64,000 nucleotides of DNA from Xylophilus sp. Leaf220 (GCF_001421705.1 NZ_LMKO01000012.1:64547-128546), one strand, 5' to 3'; shown: positions 10,353-21,903, counted from the first letter of the stretch. A program made the numbers and translations. Notes: generated by a model not told the origin, from the sequence alone.

Positions 10353-10388
10353 TCGTGGCGGGGCCGCGGAGCGGCGCCATGCCGTGCC

Positions 10389-12596
10389 TCAGGCGGCCTG
10401 CTTCAGAAGCTTGTCCAGCGTGACCGGATAGTCGCGCACCCGGATGCCGCAGGCGTTGTAGATCGCGTTGGTCACCGCGGCGCCGGCACCGGAGATGCCC
10501 AGCTCGCCGATGCCCTTGCTCTTCAGCGGGTTCGACCACTCGTCGAGTTCGGGCAGGAACACCACTTCGATGTCGGGGATGTCGGCATGCACCGGCACGT
10601 GGTACTCGGCCAGGTCGTGGTTGATGAACGAGCCGTAGCGCTTGTCGGTCACCAGCTCCTCGTGCAGCGCGGCACCGACGCCGAAGATCATGCCGCCGAT
10701 GCACTGGGAACGTGCCGTCTTCTCGTTGAGGATGCGGCCGGCGGCGAACACGCCGAGCATGCGGCGCACCCGTACCTCGTAGGTGTCCATGTTGACGCCC
10801 ACCTCGACGAAGTGCGCACCGTAGCCGGCTTGGCTGTGCGTCTTCTCGTTCTGGCCGGGCGCCACTTCGCCGATGGCCTCGACCGCGCCCCGCCAGGCAA
10901 GATCGACCACCGGCACCGTCTGGGCCCCGTCGGTGAGGGCGCCGTTGGCGATGGTGGCCTTGTCGGGCACCATGCCGGCGCGCTGGGCGAGCTGGGCCCG
11001 GATCTTCATGCAGGCGTCGTACACCGAACTGCCCGAGCTGCCGGCGCCCCAGGAGCCGCCCGACCCGGCACCGGCCGGGTAGAGCGTGTCGCCCAGCTCG
11101 ACCTTGACCTTGTCGAGCGGCACGCCCAGCAAATCTGCCGCGATCTGCGACAGGATCGTGTAGGTGCCGGTTCCGATGTCGGTCATGGCGGTCTGCACCA
11201 GCACGTTGCCCGATTCCTGCAGCTGCACCCGTGCCTTGGACTTCATCAGCGGATTGGCCCGCACCGCCGCGGCCACGCCCATGCCGACCCACCAGCGGCC
11301 GTCCTGCTGCTGGCGCGGTTGCGCGCTGCGGCGCGACCAGCCGAAGCGGCGGGCGCCGTCTTCCAGGCAGGCCACCAGGCTGCGGCTGGAAAAGGGCACC
11401 TTCTTCTCGGGGTCCTGCGACGGCTCGTTCTTGATCCGCAAGGCGACCGGGTCCATGCCCAGGCTGTGGGCCAGTTCGTCCATCGCGTTCTCGAGCGCCA
11501 GCATGCCGACGGCTTCGCCGGGTGCCCGCATCGCGGCAGCGGCCACCTTGTCGAGCACGGCCAGGCGGTGGGTGGTCTCGCGGTTGGGTGCGGCGTAGAG
11601 CATCCGCGTGCCCAGGCCGGCAGGCTCGTAGGTGCTCTCGTCGGGCAGGTTGTCGCTCCAGGTGTCGTGGCCGACCGCCACCAGGGTGCCGTCGCGGTGC
11701 GCGCCCAGGCGCAGGCGCTGCACCGTCTCGCTGCGGCGCGAGGTGTTGAAGAACACCTGCTGGCGCGACTGCACCACCTTCACCGGCATGTCGAGCTTGC
11801 GCGCGGCCAGCGCGGCCAGCACCGCCTCGTTGCACACGTCGAGCTTGCCGCCGAATCCGCCACCGATATACGGCGTGACGACGCGGACCTTGTCCTTGGG
11901 GATCTTCAGCACGCCGGAGAGGCCTTCGACCGCCCAGTGCGGCATCTGGTTGGCGGTGTGTACCGTCAGGGCGCCGTCCTTCCACTCGGCGATGGTCGCG
12001 TGCGGCTCCATGGCGGCGTGCGACTGGTCGGGCGTGGTGTAGGTCACGTCGGTCCTGACTTCGGCCTTGTCGAAGGCGGGGTCGAACTTGCCGACGGCGG
12101 TATCGACCGGCTGGCTCGGGTCCGAGGCCTTGGGCTTGCGCGCGGTGTCGACGATGGTCTCGCGGTCGAAACGGCCCTTGGCCTTGCTGTCGTCGGCGTA
12201 CTTCACCGTCAGCGCCGCCGCGGCGTCGCGTGCCTGCTCGAAGCTGCGGGCCACGACCAGGGCGACCGGCTGACCGTAGTGGTGGATCTCGCGGCCCACC
12301 AGCTGCGCCTTGGCGTGCTTGCCCTTGCCCTGCCGGGCGACGTTCTCGTGCGTCAGCACCAGCAGGACGCCGGGCATCCTGCGCACCGCCGATGCGTCGA
12401 TCGACGCGATGCTGCCCTTGCCGATGGCCGAGCCGACGATCCAGCCGTAGGCCGCCTGCACCTCGTGGTACTCGGCCGCATAGGGGGCCTGCCCGGTGAC
12501 CTTGAGCCTGCCGTCGACGCGGCTGATCGATTTGCCGACGGTGCCTGCGGCGTTGTCGTCCAGCGCGTTGCGCGGAATGTGTTGGCTGATTTCCAT
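10389..12596 (-). CDS. paoC: Aldehyde oxidoreductase, molybdenum cofactor-binding subunit (PaoC-like)
   Basis: 735 residues, matching PaoC/YagR (732 in E. coli) of the xanthine oxidase family. It oxidises aldehydes to acids at a molybdopterin cytosine dinucleotide centre. Visible motifs are [11 protein letters not shown] (cofactor binding), [20 protein letters not shown], a Gly-rich [17 protein letters not shown], and the C-terminal [19 protein letters not shown] whose Glu is the catalytic base. It is the last gene of a three-gene operon, 19 bp after paoB, and is followed by a strong terminator. Physiological aldehydes are unknown; homologues detoxify aromatic aldehydes. Xanthine dehydrogenase is less likely because of the subunit layout and the Tat signal on PaoA. 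Confidence 0.88.
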   Translation of the reverse strand: MEISQHIPRNALDDNAAGTVGKSISRVDGRLKVTGQAPYAAEYHEVQAAYGWIVGSAIGKGSIASIDASAVRRMPGVLLVLTHENVARQGKGKHAKAQLVGREIHHYGQPVALVVARSFEQARDAAAALTVKYADDSKAKGRFDRETIVDTARKPKASDPSQPVDTAVGKFDPAFDKAEVRTDVTYTTPDQSHAAMEPHATIAEWKDGALTVHTANQMPHWAVEGLSGVLKIPKDKVRVVTPYIGGGFGGKLDVCNEAVLAALAARKLDMPVKVVQSRQQVFFNTSRRSETVQRLRLGAHRDGTLVAVGHDTWSDNLPDESTYEPAGLGTRMLYAAPNRETTHRLAVLDKVAAAAMRAPGEAVGMLALENAMDELAHSLGMDPVALRIKNEPSQDPEKKVPFSSRSLVACLEDGARRFGWSRRSAQPRQQQDGRWWVGMGVAAAVRANPLMKSKARVQLQESGNVLVQTAMTDIGTGTYTILSQIAADLLGVPLDKVKVELGDTLYPAGAGSGGSWGAGSSGSSVYDACMKIRAQLAQRAGMVPDKATIANGALTDGAQTVPVVDLAWRGAVEAIGEVAPGQNEKTHSQAGYGAHFVEVGVNMDTYEVRVRRMLGVFAAGRILNEKTARSQCIGGMIFGVGAALHEELVTDKRYGSFINHDLAEYHVPVHADIPDIEVVFLPELDEWSNPLKSKGIGELGISGAGAAVTNAIYNACGIRVRDYPVTLDKLLKQAA

Positions 12597-12615
12597 GGGG
12601 TTCCTTCGGTCGCGC

Positions 12616-13587
12616 TCAGGCGCGGGTCGCTTCGTCGAGCACGGCGGTCACGGTGCGGCGCACGAGCGGAATCTTGAAATCGTTGTGGCCCTGGCCCTTG
12701 GCGCCGGCGAGCAGTGCATCGGTGGCGGCGGTCCATTTGCCGGCCGAACCGTCGCGTATCGCCGCTTCCGCGGCCGGCTGTCGCCAGGGCTTGTGCGCCA
12801 CGCCGCCTAGCGCCAGCACGCTGCCGGTCTTGCCGCCCTGCGGCTGCACGATGGCGGCGACCGAGATCAGCGCGAAGGCGTAGGAAGCGCGGTCGCGTAC
12901 CTTGCGGTAGATCTGTCGTCCGCCCACCGGTGCGGGCAGCACCACAGCGGTGATGACGTCCTGCGGCCCCAGGTTGCTGTCGCGCTCCGGCTCGTTGCCG
13001 GGCAGGCGGTGGAAGTCGGCGATCGGGATGGTGCGGCGGCCCGAGGGGCCGTGGGTCTCGACCTGCGCATCCAGCGCGTGCATCGCCACCGCCATGTCGG
13101 ATGGATGCACAGCGATGCAGGCCTCGCTCGCGCCCAGGATCGCGTGGATCCGGTTCACGCCGCCGATGGCCGCGCACCCACTGCCGGGCTTGCGCTTGTT
13201 GCAGGGCATGTGGGTGTCGTAGAAATACGGGCACCGGGTGCGCTGCAACAGGTTGCCGCCGGTGGTCGCCTTGTTGCGCAACTGGGCCGACGCGCCGGAG
13301 AGCAGGGCCCGGCTCAGGAGCGGGTAGTCGCGCCGGATGCGCGGGTCGGCCGCCAGCGCCGAGTTGCGCACCATCGCGCCGATCCGTACACCGCCTTCAG
13401 GCGTCGCGTCGATGCCGGCCAGCGGCAGGCGGCTCACGTCGACCAGGTGGGCCGGTGTCTCGATCTGCAGCTTCATCAGGTCGAGCAGGTTGGTGCCGCC
13501 CGCGATCAGCTTGGTGTCGGGGCGCGATGCGAGCATCTGCGCGGCGGACTCGATCGAGTCGGCGCGGTCGTAGCTGAACTGTTTCAT
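12616..13587 (-). CDS. paoB: Aldehyde oxidoreductase, FAD-binding subunit (PaoB-like)
   Basis: 323 residues, close to PaoB/YagS (318). The CO-dehydrogenase-flavoprotein-type FAD domain shows [14 protein letters not shown] near residue 26-39 and [18 protein letters not shown] near residue 109. Between residues about 121 and 141 a Cys-rich stretch ([17 protein letters not shown]) fits the extra [4Fe-4S] cluster found in the PaoB type, which distinguishes it from ordinary xanthine dehydrogenases. Its ATG overlaps the paoA stop by ATGA. It passes electrons from the [2Fe-2S] subunit to FAD and on to an unknown acceptor. Confidence 0.88.
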   Translation of the reverse strand: MKQFSYDRADSIESAAQMLASRPDTKLIAGGTNLLDLMKLQIETPAHLVDVSRLPLAGIDATPEGGVRIGAMVRNSALAADPRIRRDYPLLSRALLSGASAQLRNKATTGGNLLQRTRCPYFYDTHMPCNKRKPGSGCAAIGGVNRIHAILGASEACIAVHPSDMAVAMHALDAQVETHGPSGRRTIPIADFHRLPGNEPERDSNLGPQDVITAVVLPAPVGGRQIYRKVRDRASYAFALISVAAIVQPQGGKTGSVLALGGVAHKPWRQPAAEAAIRDGSAGKWTAATDALLAGAKGQGHNDFKIPLVRRTVTAVLDEATRA

Positions 13588-14252
13588 GCCTGGCCTTTCG
13601 CGACGACGCGGATGGCCGCGACGATGTTGGGATAGGCCGAGCAGCGGCACAGGTTGCCGCTCATGCGCTCGCGGATTTCGGCGTCGGACAGGGTGGCGTT
13701 GCCTTCGAGGCTCTCGCTCACGTTGCTCGGCATGCCGCGGCGGGCTTCGTCGAGCATGCCGACAGCCGAGCAGATCTGGCCGGGGGTGCAGTAGCCGCAC
13801 TGGAAGCCGTCGTTGTCGATGAAGGCCTGCTGCATCGGGTGCAGTTGCTGGCCACTGGCCAGGCCTTCGACGGTGGTGACCTTGTCGCCGTCGTGCATCA
13901 CGGCCAGGGTCAGGCAGGAGTTGATCCGCTCGCCGTTGACCAGCACGGTGCAGGCACCGCACTGGCCATGGTCGCAGCCCTTCTTGGTGCCGGTGAGGTG
14001 GATGTGCTCGCGCAGGGTGTCGAGCAGGGAGGTGCGGGGATCGAGCTGGAGCGCATGCTCCTTGCCGTTGACCGTGAGGCGCACCGGCAGGGTCGGGCCG
14101 TCGGGTGCTACGGGAGCGGGGGCGGGTACTGCAGCGGTCTGGCCGGAAGCACTGTCTGCCGTTCCGACCAGCACGCCCGCGGCGCTGGCGCAGACGGTAG
14201 ACTGCAGCACCGTGCGCCGGCGAACCGGAACGGCTGGGAGCGAGGAAGCCAT
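13584..14252 (-). CDS. paoA: Aldehyde oxidoreductase, [2Fe-2S] subunit with Tat signal (PaoA-like)
   Basis: 222 residues, like PaoA/YagT (229). It begins [18 protein letters not shown], a twin-arginine export signal followed by a hydrophobic segment, which fits a periplasmic complex. Two [2Fe-2S] clusters are indicated: plant-type [12 protein letters not shown] with a fourth Cys in RINSC, and the C-terminal pair CGYCTPGQI and [12 protein letters not shown]. It is the first gene of the operon and relays electrons from molybdenum to FAD. A 13-bp perfect inverted repeat lies 14 bases upstream of its start. No cofactor-insertion chaperone (PaoD/XdhC) gene is present in the window. Confidence 0.9.
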   Translation of the reverse strand: MASSLPAVPVRRRTVLQSTVCASAAGVLVGTADSASGQTAAVPAPAPVAPDGPTLPVRLTVNGKEHALQLDPRTSLLDTLREHIHLTGTKKGCDHGQCGACTVLVNGERINSCLTLAVMHDGDKVTTVEGLASGQQLHPMQQAFIDNDGFQCGYCTPGQICSAVGMLDEARRGMPSNVSESLEGNATLSDAEIRERMSGNLCRCSAYPNIVAAIRVVAKGQA

Positions 14253-14266
14253 GGTGATCCTGTCTT

Positions 14267-14310
14267 TTATCGTGGGGAAGGACTCGGATGAATCCCTTTC
14301 CCCACGATAA
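14267..14310 (-). promoter_or_regulatory. 13-bp perfect inverted repeat just upstream of paoA
   Basis: TTATCGTGGGGAA (14267-14279) and TTCCCCACGATAA (14298-14310), 18-base spacer. It is placed immediately upstream of the paoA ribosome-binding region, where either an operator or an mRNA hairpin could control the operon. Confidence 0.55.
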
Positions 14311-14413
14311 GGACCGGCACTTGCGTGGCGCTGTAGGACATTTTCGTCCCGGCGCAACGGACGCCACCCCGCGTGCATCGCCCGGTGGTCCGCCCGGCCA
14401 CCCGGCGGGCCGG

Positions 14414-15931
<1,518 letters not shown>

Positions 15932-16243
15932 CGGCATTCTCGAAGACGGGTGGGGCGCCAGTGTAGCCAGCGGGTGCCGGCCGGCAAGCTCGGCTCCGCG
16001 CACCAATCGGCGCGCCCGTCTTCGGTGGACGCTGGTACGCCATGGGCGCCACCACCATGCAAAAGCTGTAGAAATATCCAGTATCCTCGTGCGTTTCGCC
16101 GCGGAGCGGTGCGGCCTTCGACCGGCAGCGCATCCGACCGCCCGGCTGCGTGCGATGCGGGCGGTCGCGGCAGGCCGAAAGGTAAAATCGCGCATGGCCC
16201 GGACCCCGGGCGACCCTCTGCATCACTAGAAGAGATACCAAGC
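15932..16243. other. Divergent intergenic region, HerA-like ATPase / YebC regulator
   Basis: These 312 bases carry no gene. A TAAAAT box at 16183-16188 lies 55 bases before the YebC start and is a candidate -10 element; no convincing -35 was seen. A less GC-rich stretch at about 16050-16095 may serve the ATPase gene in the other direction. Confidence 0.4.
16183..16188 (+). promoter_or_regulatory. Candidate -10 element for the YebC-family gene
   Basis: TAAAAT in the context GGTAAAATCGCGC; the same context occurs before alaS (54206-54211). No good -35 hexamer is visible. Confidence 0.35.
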
Positions 16244-16969
16244 ATGGCCGGACACAGTAAATGGGCGAACATCCAGCACCGCAAGGGGCGGCAGGACGAG
16301 AAGCGCGGGAAGGTCTGGACACGCGTCATCCGGGAAATCATGGTGGCCGCACGCGCCGGTGGCGGTGACCTGGGCATCAACCCGCGGCTGCGGCTGGCGG
16401 TCGACAAGGCCAAGGCGGTCAACATGCCCGCCGACACCATCAAGCGCAACATCGACAAGGCGACCGGCAACCTCGAAGGCGTGAACTACGAGGAGATCCG
16501 CTACGAGGGCTACGGCATCGGCGGCGCCGCCATCATCGTCGACACCATGACCGACAACCGGGTGCGCACCGTGGCCGACGTGCGCCACGCGTTCAGCAAG
16601 TACGGCGGCAACATGGGCACCGAAGGCTCGGTGGCCTTCCAGTTCAGGCATGTGGGCCAGCTGGTCTTCGCGCCCGGCACCGACGAGGACAAGGTGATGG
16701 AGGTCGCGCTGGAGGCCGGAGCCGACGATGTCGTGACCGACGACGACGGCGCGATCGAGGTGCTGTCGGCGCCCGCCGAGTTCGAGGCGGTGAAGAACGC
16801 CCTGGAGGCCGCCGGCCTCGCCGCCGACATGGCGGAAGTCACCATGCGCGGCGAGAACACGATCGACCTGGCCGGCGAAGACGCCGTCCGGATGCAGAAG
16901 CTGCTCGACGCCCTCGAAGACATCGACGACGTGCAGGCCGTCTTTCACAACGCAGCGATTTCCGAATGA
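16244..16969 (+). CDS. YebC/PmpR-family DNA-binding regulator
   Basis: 241 residues, the standard length. The canonical N-terminus [18 protein letters not shown] and the internal [20 protein letters not shown] and [15 protein letters not shown] identify the family (PF01709). Members are cytoplasmic proteins described as transcriptional regulators, and more recently as factors acting on ribosomes stalled at proline stretches; which applies here cannot be told. The Glu/Asp-rich C-terminal third ([24 protein letters not shown]) is typical. It lies 85 bp upstream of purD on the same strand. Confidence 0.96.
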   Translation: MAGHSKWANIQHRKGRQDEKRGKVWTRVIREIMVAARAGGGDLGINPRLRLAVDKAKAVNMPADTIKRNIDKATGNLEGVNYEEIRYEGYGIGGAAIIVDTMTDNRVRTVADVRHAFSKYGGNMGTEGSVAFQFRHVGQLVFAPGTDEDKVMEVALEAGADDVVTDDDGAIEVLSAPAEFEAVKNALEAAGLAADMAEVTMRGENTIDLAGEDAVRMQKLLDALEDIDDVQAVFHNAAISE

Positions 16970-17054
16970 ACCTTCTCTCTTTCCGTGGCGCGGATGCGCT
17001 CTTTCCTGCCGTGCGCGAAGCCGGTTCTCGTGGTGGTGCGACCGGAGGTGCGGC

Positions 17055-18335
17055 ATGAAGGTTCTCGTCATCGGCGGCGGTGGCCGCGAACACGCCCTGG
17101 CCTGGAAGCTGGCGCAGTCGCCCAAGGTGCAGAAGGTCTTCGTGGCGCCCGGCAACGGCGGCACCGCCCGCGACGCGCAGCTGGAAAACATCGCGATCAC
17201 CGACGTGCAGGCGCTGCGCGCCTGGGCGCAGGCCGAGAAGATCGGCCTGACGGTGGTCGGCCCCGAGGCTCCCCTGGCCGCCGGCGTGGTGGACGAGTTC
17301 CGCGCCCACGGCCTGAAGGTCTTCGGCCCGACCCGGGCGGCCGCGCAGCTGGAAAGCTCCAAGGCGTTCTCCAAGGCCTTCATGCAGCGCCACGGCATTC
17401 CGACGGCCGAGTACGACACCTTCACCGACGCCGCCGCGGCCCACGCCTATGTGGACGCCAGGGGCGCGCCGATCGTGGTGAAGGCCGACGGCCTGGCCGC
17501 GGGCAAGGGCGTGGTGGTGGCGATGAGCCTGGCCGAGGCGCACGAGGCGATCGACTTCATGCTGGCCGACAACAAGTTCGGCGTGGTGCACAACGCAGGC
17601 GGCGCGCGGGTGGTGATCGAGGAGTTCCTGCAGGGCGAGGAAGCCAGTTTCATCGTGCTGTGCGACGGCAGGAACGTCACCGCCCTGGCCACCAGCCAGG
17701 ACCACAAGCGTCTGCAGGACGGCGACCAGGGCCCCAACACCGGCGGCATGGGCGCATATTCGCCGGCACCGGTGGTGACGGCCGACGTGCACGCCCGCGC
17801 GATGCGCGAGATCATCCTGCCGACGATCCGCGGGATGGAAAAGGACGGTATCCCCTACACCGGTTTCCTCTACGCCGGGCTGATGATCGATGCGCAGGGC
17901 AAGCCCAAGACGCTCGAATTCAACTGTCGCATGGGCGATCCCGAGACGCAGCCGATCGTGATGCGCCTGAAAAGCGATCTCTCCGAAGTGCTGCTGGCAG
18001 CCGCCGAAGGCCGGTTGGATCAGGTCGAGCTGCAGTGGGACCGCCGCGTGGCGCTGGGCGTGGTGATGGCCGCGCACGGCTACCCGCTGGACCCGCGCAA
18101 GGGCGACGCCATCCACGGACTGCCCGACGACGAGGACGATGCGATGGTGTTCCACGCTGGCACCGTGCTGGAGGACGGCGTGGTCAAGACCTCCGGCGGC
18201 CGGGTGCTCTGCGTGACCGTGCTGGCCGACAACGTGCGCCAGGCGCAGCAGCGTGCCTACGACGTGGCCCGCGGCGTGCATTTCGACGGCGCGCAGTACC
18301 GCCGCGACATCGGCTTCAGGGCCCTGCGCGGTTGA
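17055..18335 (+). CDS. purD: Phosphoribosylamine-glycine ligase
   Basis: 426 residues. It catalyses the second step of purine synthesis, joining phosphoribosylamine and glycine with ATP. The N-domain starts [19 protein letters not shown], the ATP-grasp domain has [15 protein letters not shown] (about residue 145) and [17 protein letters not shown] (about 224), and the metal-binding end is [14 protein letters not shown]. It heads a run of seven closely spaced genes (purD-hemF-nadD-rsfS-rlmH-maf-rng), a known Burkholderiales arrangement. Its stop overlaps the hemF start by one base (TGATG). Confidence 0.98.
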   Translation: MKVLVIGGGGREHALAWKLAQSPKVQKVFVAPGNGGTARDAQLENIAITDVQALRAWAQAEKIGLTVVGPEAPLAAGVVDEFRAHGLKVFGPTRAAAQLESSKAFSKAFMQRHGIPTAEYDTFTDAAAAHAYVDARGAPIVVKADGLAAGKGVVVAMSLAEAHEAIDFMLADNKFGVVHNAGGARVVIEEFLQGEEASFIVLCDGRNVTALATSQDHKRLQDGDQGPNTGGMGAYSPAPVVTADVHARAMREIILPTIRGMEKDGIPYTGFLYAGLMIDAQGKPKTLEFNCRMGDPETQPIVMRLKSDLSEVLLAAAEGRLDQVELQWDRRVALGVVMAAHGYPLDPRKGDAIHGLPDDEDDAMVFHAGTVLEDGVVKTSGGRVLCVTVLADNVRQAQQRAYDVARGVHFDGAQYRRDIGFRALRG

Positions 18336-19270
18336 TGGCGGTCACGGACTCGGCCGGGCAGATGCGCGCCTACCTGGTGGGCCTGCAAGGGCGCATCGTG
18401 TCGGCCCTGGAGGCGATCGAGGCCGAGGCCGGCGGCACCGCCGCCTTCGTCACCGATCCGTGGCAGAAGGCGGCCGATGAGCCGCTGCAGGGCGAGGGCA
18501 TCACCCGCATCCTGGAAGGGGGCGCGGTGTTCGAGCGGGCCGGCTGCGGCTTCTCCCACGTGCGCGGCCCGCGGCTGCCGCCCTCGGCCACCGAGCACCG
18601 GCCGCAACTGGCCGGCGCGCCGTTCGAGGCGATGGGCGTGTCGCTGGTCTTCCACCCCCGCAACCCGTATGTGCCGGCGGTGCATATGAACGTCCGGATG
18701 ATCGCGGCCGGCCATCCCGGCGAGGTGCCGGTCTGCTGGTTCGGCGGCGGCATGGACCTCACGCCGTGCTACGGCTTCGAAGACGATGCGCGCCACTTCC
18801 ACGCCACCTGCCGCGACGCGCTGGCGCCCTTCGGCGAAGACAAGTACCCGCGCTTCAAGGAATGGTGCGACCGGTATTTCTTCCTGAAGCACCGGCAGGA
18901 AGCGCGCGGCATCGGCGGCATCTTCTTCGACGATTTCGCCGAGCTGGGCGCCGAGCGCAGCCAGGCGATGGTGCAGGCGGTGGGCGATGCGTTCCTGGCC
19001 GCCTACCTGCCGCTGGTGGCGCGGCGCCAGGACACGGCCTACGGCGAGCGCGAGCGTGACTTCCAGCTCTACCGCCGCGGCCGCTATGTCGAGTTCAACC
19101 TGGTCTGGGACCGGGGCACCCACTTCGGCCTGCAGTCGGGCGGGCGCACCGAATCGATCCTGCTCTCGATGCCGCCGTTGACCACCTGGCGCTACGACTA
19201 CCGCCCCGAGCCAGGGTCGCCCGAGGCGGCGCTGACCACGCACTTCCTGCCGGCGCGGGACTGGGTGTGA
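18335..19270 (+). CDS. hemF: Oxygen-dependent coproporphyrinogen-III oxidase
   Basis: 311 residues from the ATG overlapping the purD stop. It converts coproporphyrinogen III to protoporphyrinogen IX using O2. Family motifs are [25 protein letters not shown]-like [25 protein letters not shown], and [20 protein letters not shown], close to the PS01021 pattern. It is cytoplasmic. Dependence on O2 fits an aerobic or facultative host. Its stop overlaps the nadD GTG start (GTGA), so the operon is translationally coupled. Confidence 0.98.
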   Translation: MAVTDSAGQMRAYLVGLQGRIVSALEAIEAEAGGTAAFVTDPWQKAADEPLQGEGITRILEGGAVFERAGCGFSHVRGPRLPPSATEHRPQLAGAPFEAMGVSLVFHPRNPYVPAVHMNVRMIAAGHPGEVPVCWFGGGMDLTPCYGFEDDARHFHATCRDALAPFGEDKYPRFKEWCDRYFFLKHRQEARGIGGIFFDDFAELGAERSQAMVQAVGDAFLAAYLPLVARRQDTAYGERERDFQLYRRGRYVEFNLVWDRGTHFGLQSGGRTESILLSMPPLTTWRYDYRPEPGSPEAALTTHFLPARDWV

Positions 19271-19881
19271 GCGCCTCCGCCCCGCGCCGGATCGGCATGT
19301 TCGGCGGCGCGTTCGACCCGCCGCACCGGGCGCATGTCGCACTCGCGCAGGCCGCGGTAGCGCAGCTCGGGCTGGACTGCCTGCACGTGTTCCCGACCGG
19401 CCATGCGTGGCACAAGACCCGGACGCTGAGCCCTGCCGAAGACCGGCTGGCCATGGTCCGCGCGGCCTTCGTGGGGGAGCCGCACATCACCGTCGACGAC
19501 CGCGAGATGCGCCGGCCCGGCCCCACCTACACGGCCGATACGCTGAACGAGCTGGCGGCCGAGAATCCGGGCGCCGCGCTGTTCCTGGTGATGGGCGCCG
19601 ACCAGGCCGCGCGGCTCGGCACCTGGCACGCCTGGGAGGAGATCGTCCGCATTGCTATAATTTCAATAGCTGGACGTCCAAATGCGACGAGCACCAGCGA
19701 TGTTTTTCATGCGGAACGCCTGCCCGGCGCCCGCATCCGGCAGATCGCACTGCCCGCGCAGGACATCAGCGCCACCGACATTCGCCAGCGCGTAGCCGAG
19801 CACCGGGGGATCGACCTTCTGGTCCCGCCTGTCGTTGCAGGCTATATTGACCGACATCACCTTTACCGAACCAACCGATGA
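19267..19881 (+). CDS. nadD: Nicotinate-nucleotide adenylyltransferase
   Basis: 204 residues with a GTG start overlapping the hemF stop. It adenylates nicotinate mononucleotide in NAD synthesis. The nucleotidyltransferase motif is [13 protein letters not shown] (residues about 11-23) and the second ATP-binding motif is [11 protein letters not shown] near residue 165. The segment at about residues 130-136 (IAIISIA) is encoded by an AT-rich 17-nt copy of the dispersed repeat head (19654-19670). The frame is kept and both catalytic motifs are intact, so function is probably preserved. Its stop overlaps the rsfS start (ATGA). Confidence 0.95.
   Translation: MSASAPRRIGMFGGAFDPPHRAHVALAQAAVAQLGLDCLHVFPTGHAWHKTRTLSPAEDRLAMVRAAFVGEPHITVDDREMRRPGPTYTADTLNELAAENPGAALFLVMGADQAARLGTWHAWEEIVRIAIISIAGRPNATSTSDVFHAERLPGARIRQIALPAQDISATDIRQRVAEHRGIDLLVPPVVAGYIDRHHLYRTNR
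19654..19670 (+). repeat. Dispersed repeat copy R4 (head only, inside nadD)
   Basis: GCTATAATTTCAATAGC within nadD coding sequence. It is a marked AT-rich island in a GC-rich gene. No GC-rich CCGGC hairpin follows. Confidence 0.6.
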
Positions 19882-20756
19882 GCACCACCAAAACGGAAAC
19901 CACCGCCAAGAAGGACGTCCAGAAACTTCAGCGCGCCATCGTCGATGGCCTCGAAGACGTCAAGGCGCAGGATATCCAGGTGTTCAACACCGAGAACCTC
20001 TCGCCCCTGTTCGAGCGGGTGATCGTGGCCTCGGGAAGCTCCAACCGCCAGACCAAGGCGCTGGCCGCCAGCGTGCGCGATGCGGTGCGCGAAGCCGGCT
20101 TCGGCAAGCCCCGCGTCGAAGGTGAAGACAACGGCGAATGGATCATCGTCGACTGCGGCCCCGCCGTGGCGCACATCATGCAGCCGGCGATCCGCCAGTA
20201 CTACCACCTGGAAGAACTGTGGGGCGAGACGCCGGTGCGCCTCAAGCTGGGCGCCGCCAAGCCGGCGCAGCCGGAAGCAAAGCCGAAGCGCACCCGCAAG
20301 GCAGCCGCCGCACCGGAAGTCGCGGCGCGCAAGCCGGGCAAGCCGTCGGTGAAGGCGGCGACGGGCGCTGCCAAGACTGCGGCCGGCAAGACGGCTGCGG
20401 CGAAGACTCCAGCTGCCAAGGCGCCTGCGACGCGGTCCACCTCCACCCGGCCAGCGGCCGTCAAGGCGGTGAAGACCGCCGCGGTCAATGTGCCCGCCAA
20501 GAAGGTCGTGGCCAAGAAGGCGCCCGCCAAGTCGGTGGCCGGCCAGGACGCCAAGCCGATGCAGGTGCTGGTGGTCAAGCCCACCGTGCGTCCGCCGTCG
20601 AAATCCGCTGCCGCGGCCGCGCCGCGCGCGCGCCCGAGCGCCAAGACGGCCGGCCGTGCGGCCGCCGCCAAGACCGCGTCCCCCACGGCTGCCGCCAAGA
20701 AGCCTTCGCGGGCCACGTCGAGCAAGCCGGCGCCGAAGAAGTGGTCTCGCATCTGA
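19878..20756 (+). CDS. rsfS: Ribosome silencing factor RsfS with a long histone-H1-like tail
   Basis: 292 residues, far longer than the usual 105-130. Residues about 10-118 are the RsfS/Iojap domain (KLQRAIVDGLEDVKAQDIQVF, LFERVIVASGSSNRQTKALA, EWIIVDCGPAVAHIMQP, YYHLEELWGETPV); this domain binds ribosomal protein uL14 and blocks subunit joining. Residues about 125-292 are a low-complexity, strongly basic Ala/Lys/Pro tail (AAKTAAGKTAAAKTPAAK and many similar units) resembling bacterial histone-H1-like proteins, ending PKKWSRI. The frame and codon bias stay normal through the tail, so it is not a frameshift. The start overlaps the nadD stop. The tail may bind RNA, DNA or ribosomes; this is inference. 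Confidence 0.93.
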   Translation: MSTTKTETTAKKDVQKLQRAIVDGLEDVKAQDIQVFNTENLSPLFERVIVASGSSNRQTKALAASVRDAVREAGFGKPRVEGEDNGEWIIVDCGPAVAHIMQPAIRQYYHLEELWGETPVRLKLGAAKPAQPEAKPKRTRKAAAAPEVAARKPGKPSVKAATGAAKTAAGKTAAAKTPAAKAPATRSTSTRPAAVKAVKTAAVNVPAKKVVAKKAPAKSVAGQDAKPMQVLVVKPTVRPPSKSAAAAAPRARPSAKTAGRAAAAKTASPTAAAKKPSRATSSKPAPKKWSRI

Positions 20757-20770
20757 TCCGGTAGCCGGGG

Positions 20771-21238
20771 GTGAAGGTCTTCATCGTGGCCGTGGGCCAG
20801 CGGGTGCCCGCCTGGGCGCAGACGGCCTACGACGATTACGCCAAGCGGTTCCCGCCCGAGATCAAGGTGGAGCTGAAGGCGGTCAAGACCGAACCGCGCG
20901 GCTCCAAGTCGCTCGAGACGCTCTATGCCGCCGAGCGCGCCCGGATCGAGGCTGCCATTCCCCGCGGCACCCGCACCGTGGTGCTGGACGAGCGGGGCAC
21001 CGCGCTCACCACCGTCGCCCTGGCCGCGCGGCTGCAGCAGTGGCAGCTGGGCGGGGACGACGTGGCGCTGGTGATCGGCGGGCCCGACGGGCTCGATCCG
21101 GATTTCCGCCGGTCCGCGCACGAGTCGATCCGCCTCTCCGACATGACCCTGCCGCATGCCTTCGCCCGGGTGCTGCTGATCGAGCAGCTCTACCGTGCCT
21201 GGTCGGTCAACGCGGCGCATCCCTACCACCGCGAATAG
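20771..21238 (+). CDS. rlmH: 23S rRNA (pseudouridine1915-N3)-methyltransferase
   Basis: 155 residues, exactly the usual size, from a GTG at 20771 with GGGGG just upstream; the following [13 protein letters not shown] matches the family N-terminus. It is a SPOUT methyltransferase: the SAM-binding knot shows [14 protein letters not shown] and [18 protein letters not shown], ending HPYHRE. It methylates pseudouridine 1915 in helix 69 of 23S rRNA. It lies 14 bp after rsfS, a common pairing of two ribosome-linked genes. Confidence 0.97.
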   Translation: MKVFIVAVGQRVPAWAQTAYDDYAKRFPPEIKVELKAVKTEPRGSKSLETLYAAERARIEAAIPRGTRTVVLDERGTALTTVALAARLQQWQLGGDDVALVIGGPDGLDPDFRRSAHESIRLSDMTLPHAFARVLLIEQLYRAWSVNAAHPYHRE

Positions 21239-21261
21239 CCGGCCCGCCGGTCGCGCCCGCC

Positions 21262-21882
21262 ATGACCGAAACCCCCTTCGTCTACCTCGCCTCCCAGAGC
21301 CCCCGGCGTGCCCAGCTGCTCGAGCAGATGGGCGTCGCGCACCGGCTGCTGGTGCCGAACGCCCAAGGCGACATCGCCGAAGACGCCGAGGCGATCGAGG
21401 CCGTGCGGCCGGGCGAGGCGCCGGCCGCCTACGTGCGCCGGGTCACGTTGGCCAAGCTCGATGCCGCCGTGGCCCGCCTGGCGCGCCGCGGCCTGCCGCC
21501 CGCACCGGTGCTGTGCTCCGACACCACCGTGGCCCTGGGCCGCACCATTCTCGGCAAGCCGGCCGACGCGGCGGAGGCGGCGGCGACCCTGCGGCTGCTG
21601 TCCGGCACGACGCACCGGGTGCTCACCGCGGTCGCGCTGCAGCACGGCATGCAGCGCCAAGTGGAGGTCAGCGTGTCGCAGGTGCGTTTCGATCCCTTGG
21701 GCGATGCGCAGATCGACGCGTACATCGCTTCCGGCGAGCCGTTCGGCAAGGCGGGCGCCTACGGCGTGCAGGGACGGGCCGCCGCGTTCATCCCGCGCAT
21801 CGCGGGCAGCTATTCGGGCATCATGGGCCTCCCGGTGTACGAGACGGCGGCACTGTTGCGTGCCGCGGGCGTGCTGCCCTGA
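21262..21882 (+). CDS. maf: Maf-family nucleotide pyrophosphatase
   Basis: 206 residues from MTETPFVYLASQSPRRAQLL. The SQSPRR motif and the C-terminal GKAGAYGVQGRAAAFI and GSYSGIMGLPVYET identify Maf/YhdE/YceF proteins, which hydrolyse non-canonical or pyrimidine nucleoside triphosphates to monophosphates. CSDTTVALG carries the conserved Asp. Which nucleotide is preferred cannot be decided by eye. It is spaced 23 bp after rlmH and 21 bp before rng in the same operon. Confidence 0.96.
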   Translation: MTETPFVYLASQSPRRAQLLEQMGVAHRLLVPNAQGDIAEDAEAIEAVRPGEAPAAYVRRVTLAKLDAAVARLARRGLPPAPVLCSDTTVALGRTILGKPADAAEAAATLRLLSGTTHRVLTAVALQHGMQRQVEVSVSQVRFDPLGDAQIDAYIASGEPFGKAGAYGVQGRAAAFIPRIAGSYSGIMGLPVYETAALLRAAGVLP

Positions 21883-21903
21883 CAAGACCGCTGCTGGAGA
21901 CGC

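Noticed and set aside
10389-12596. Xanthine dehydrogenase completing a purine-salvage cluster with codA and upp
   Set aside because: Three separate subunits, a Tat signal on the [2Fe-2S] protein and a Cys-rich [4Fe-4S] stretch in the FAD subunit fit PaoABC aldehyde oxidoreductase better.
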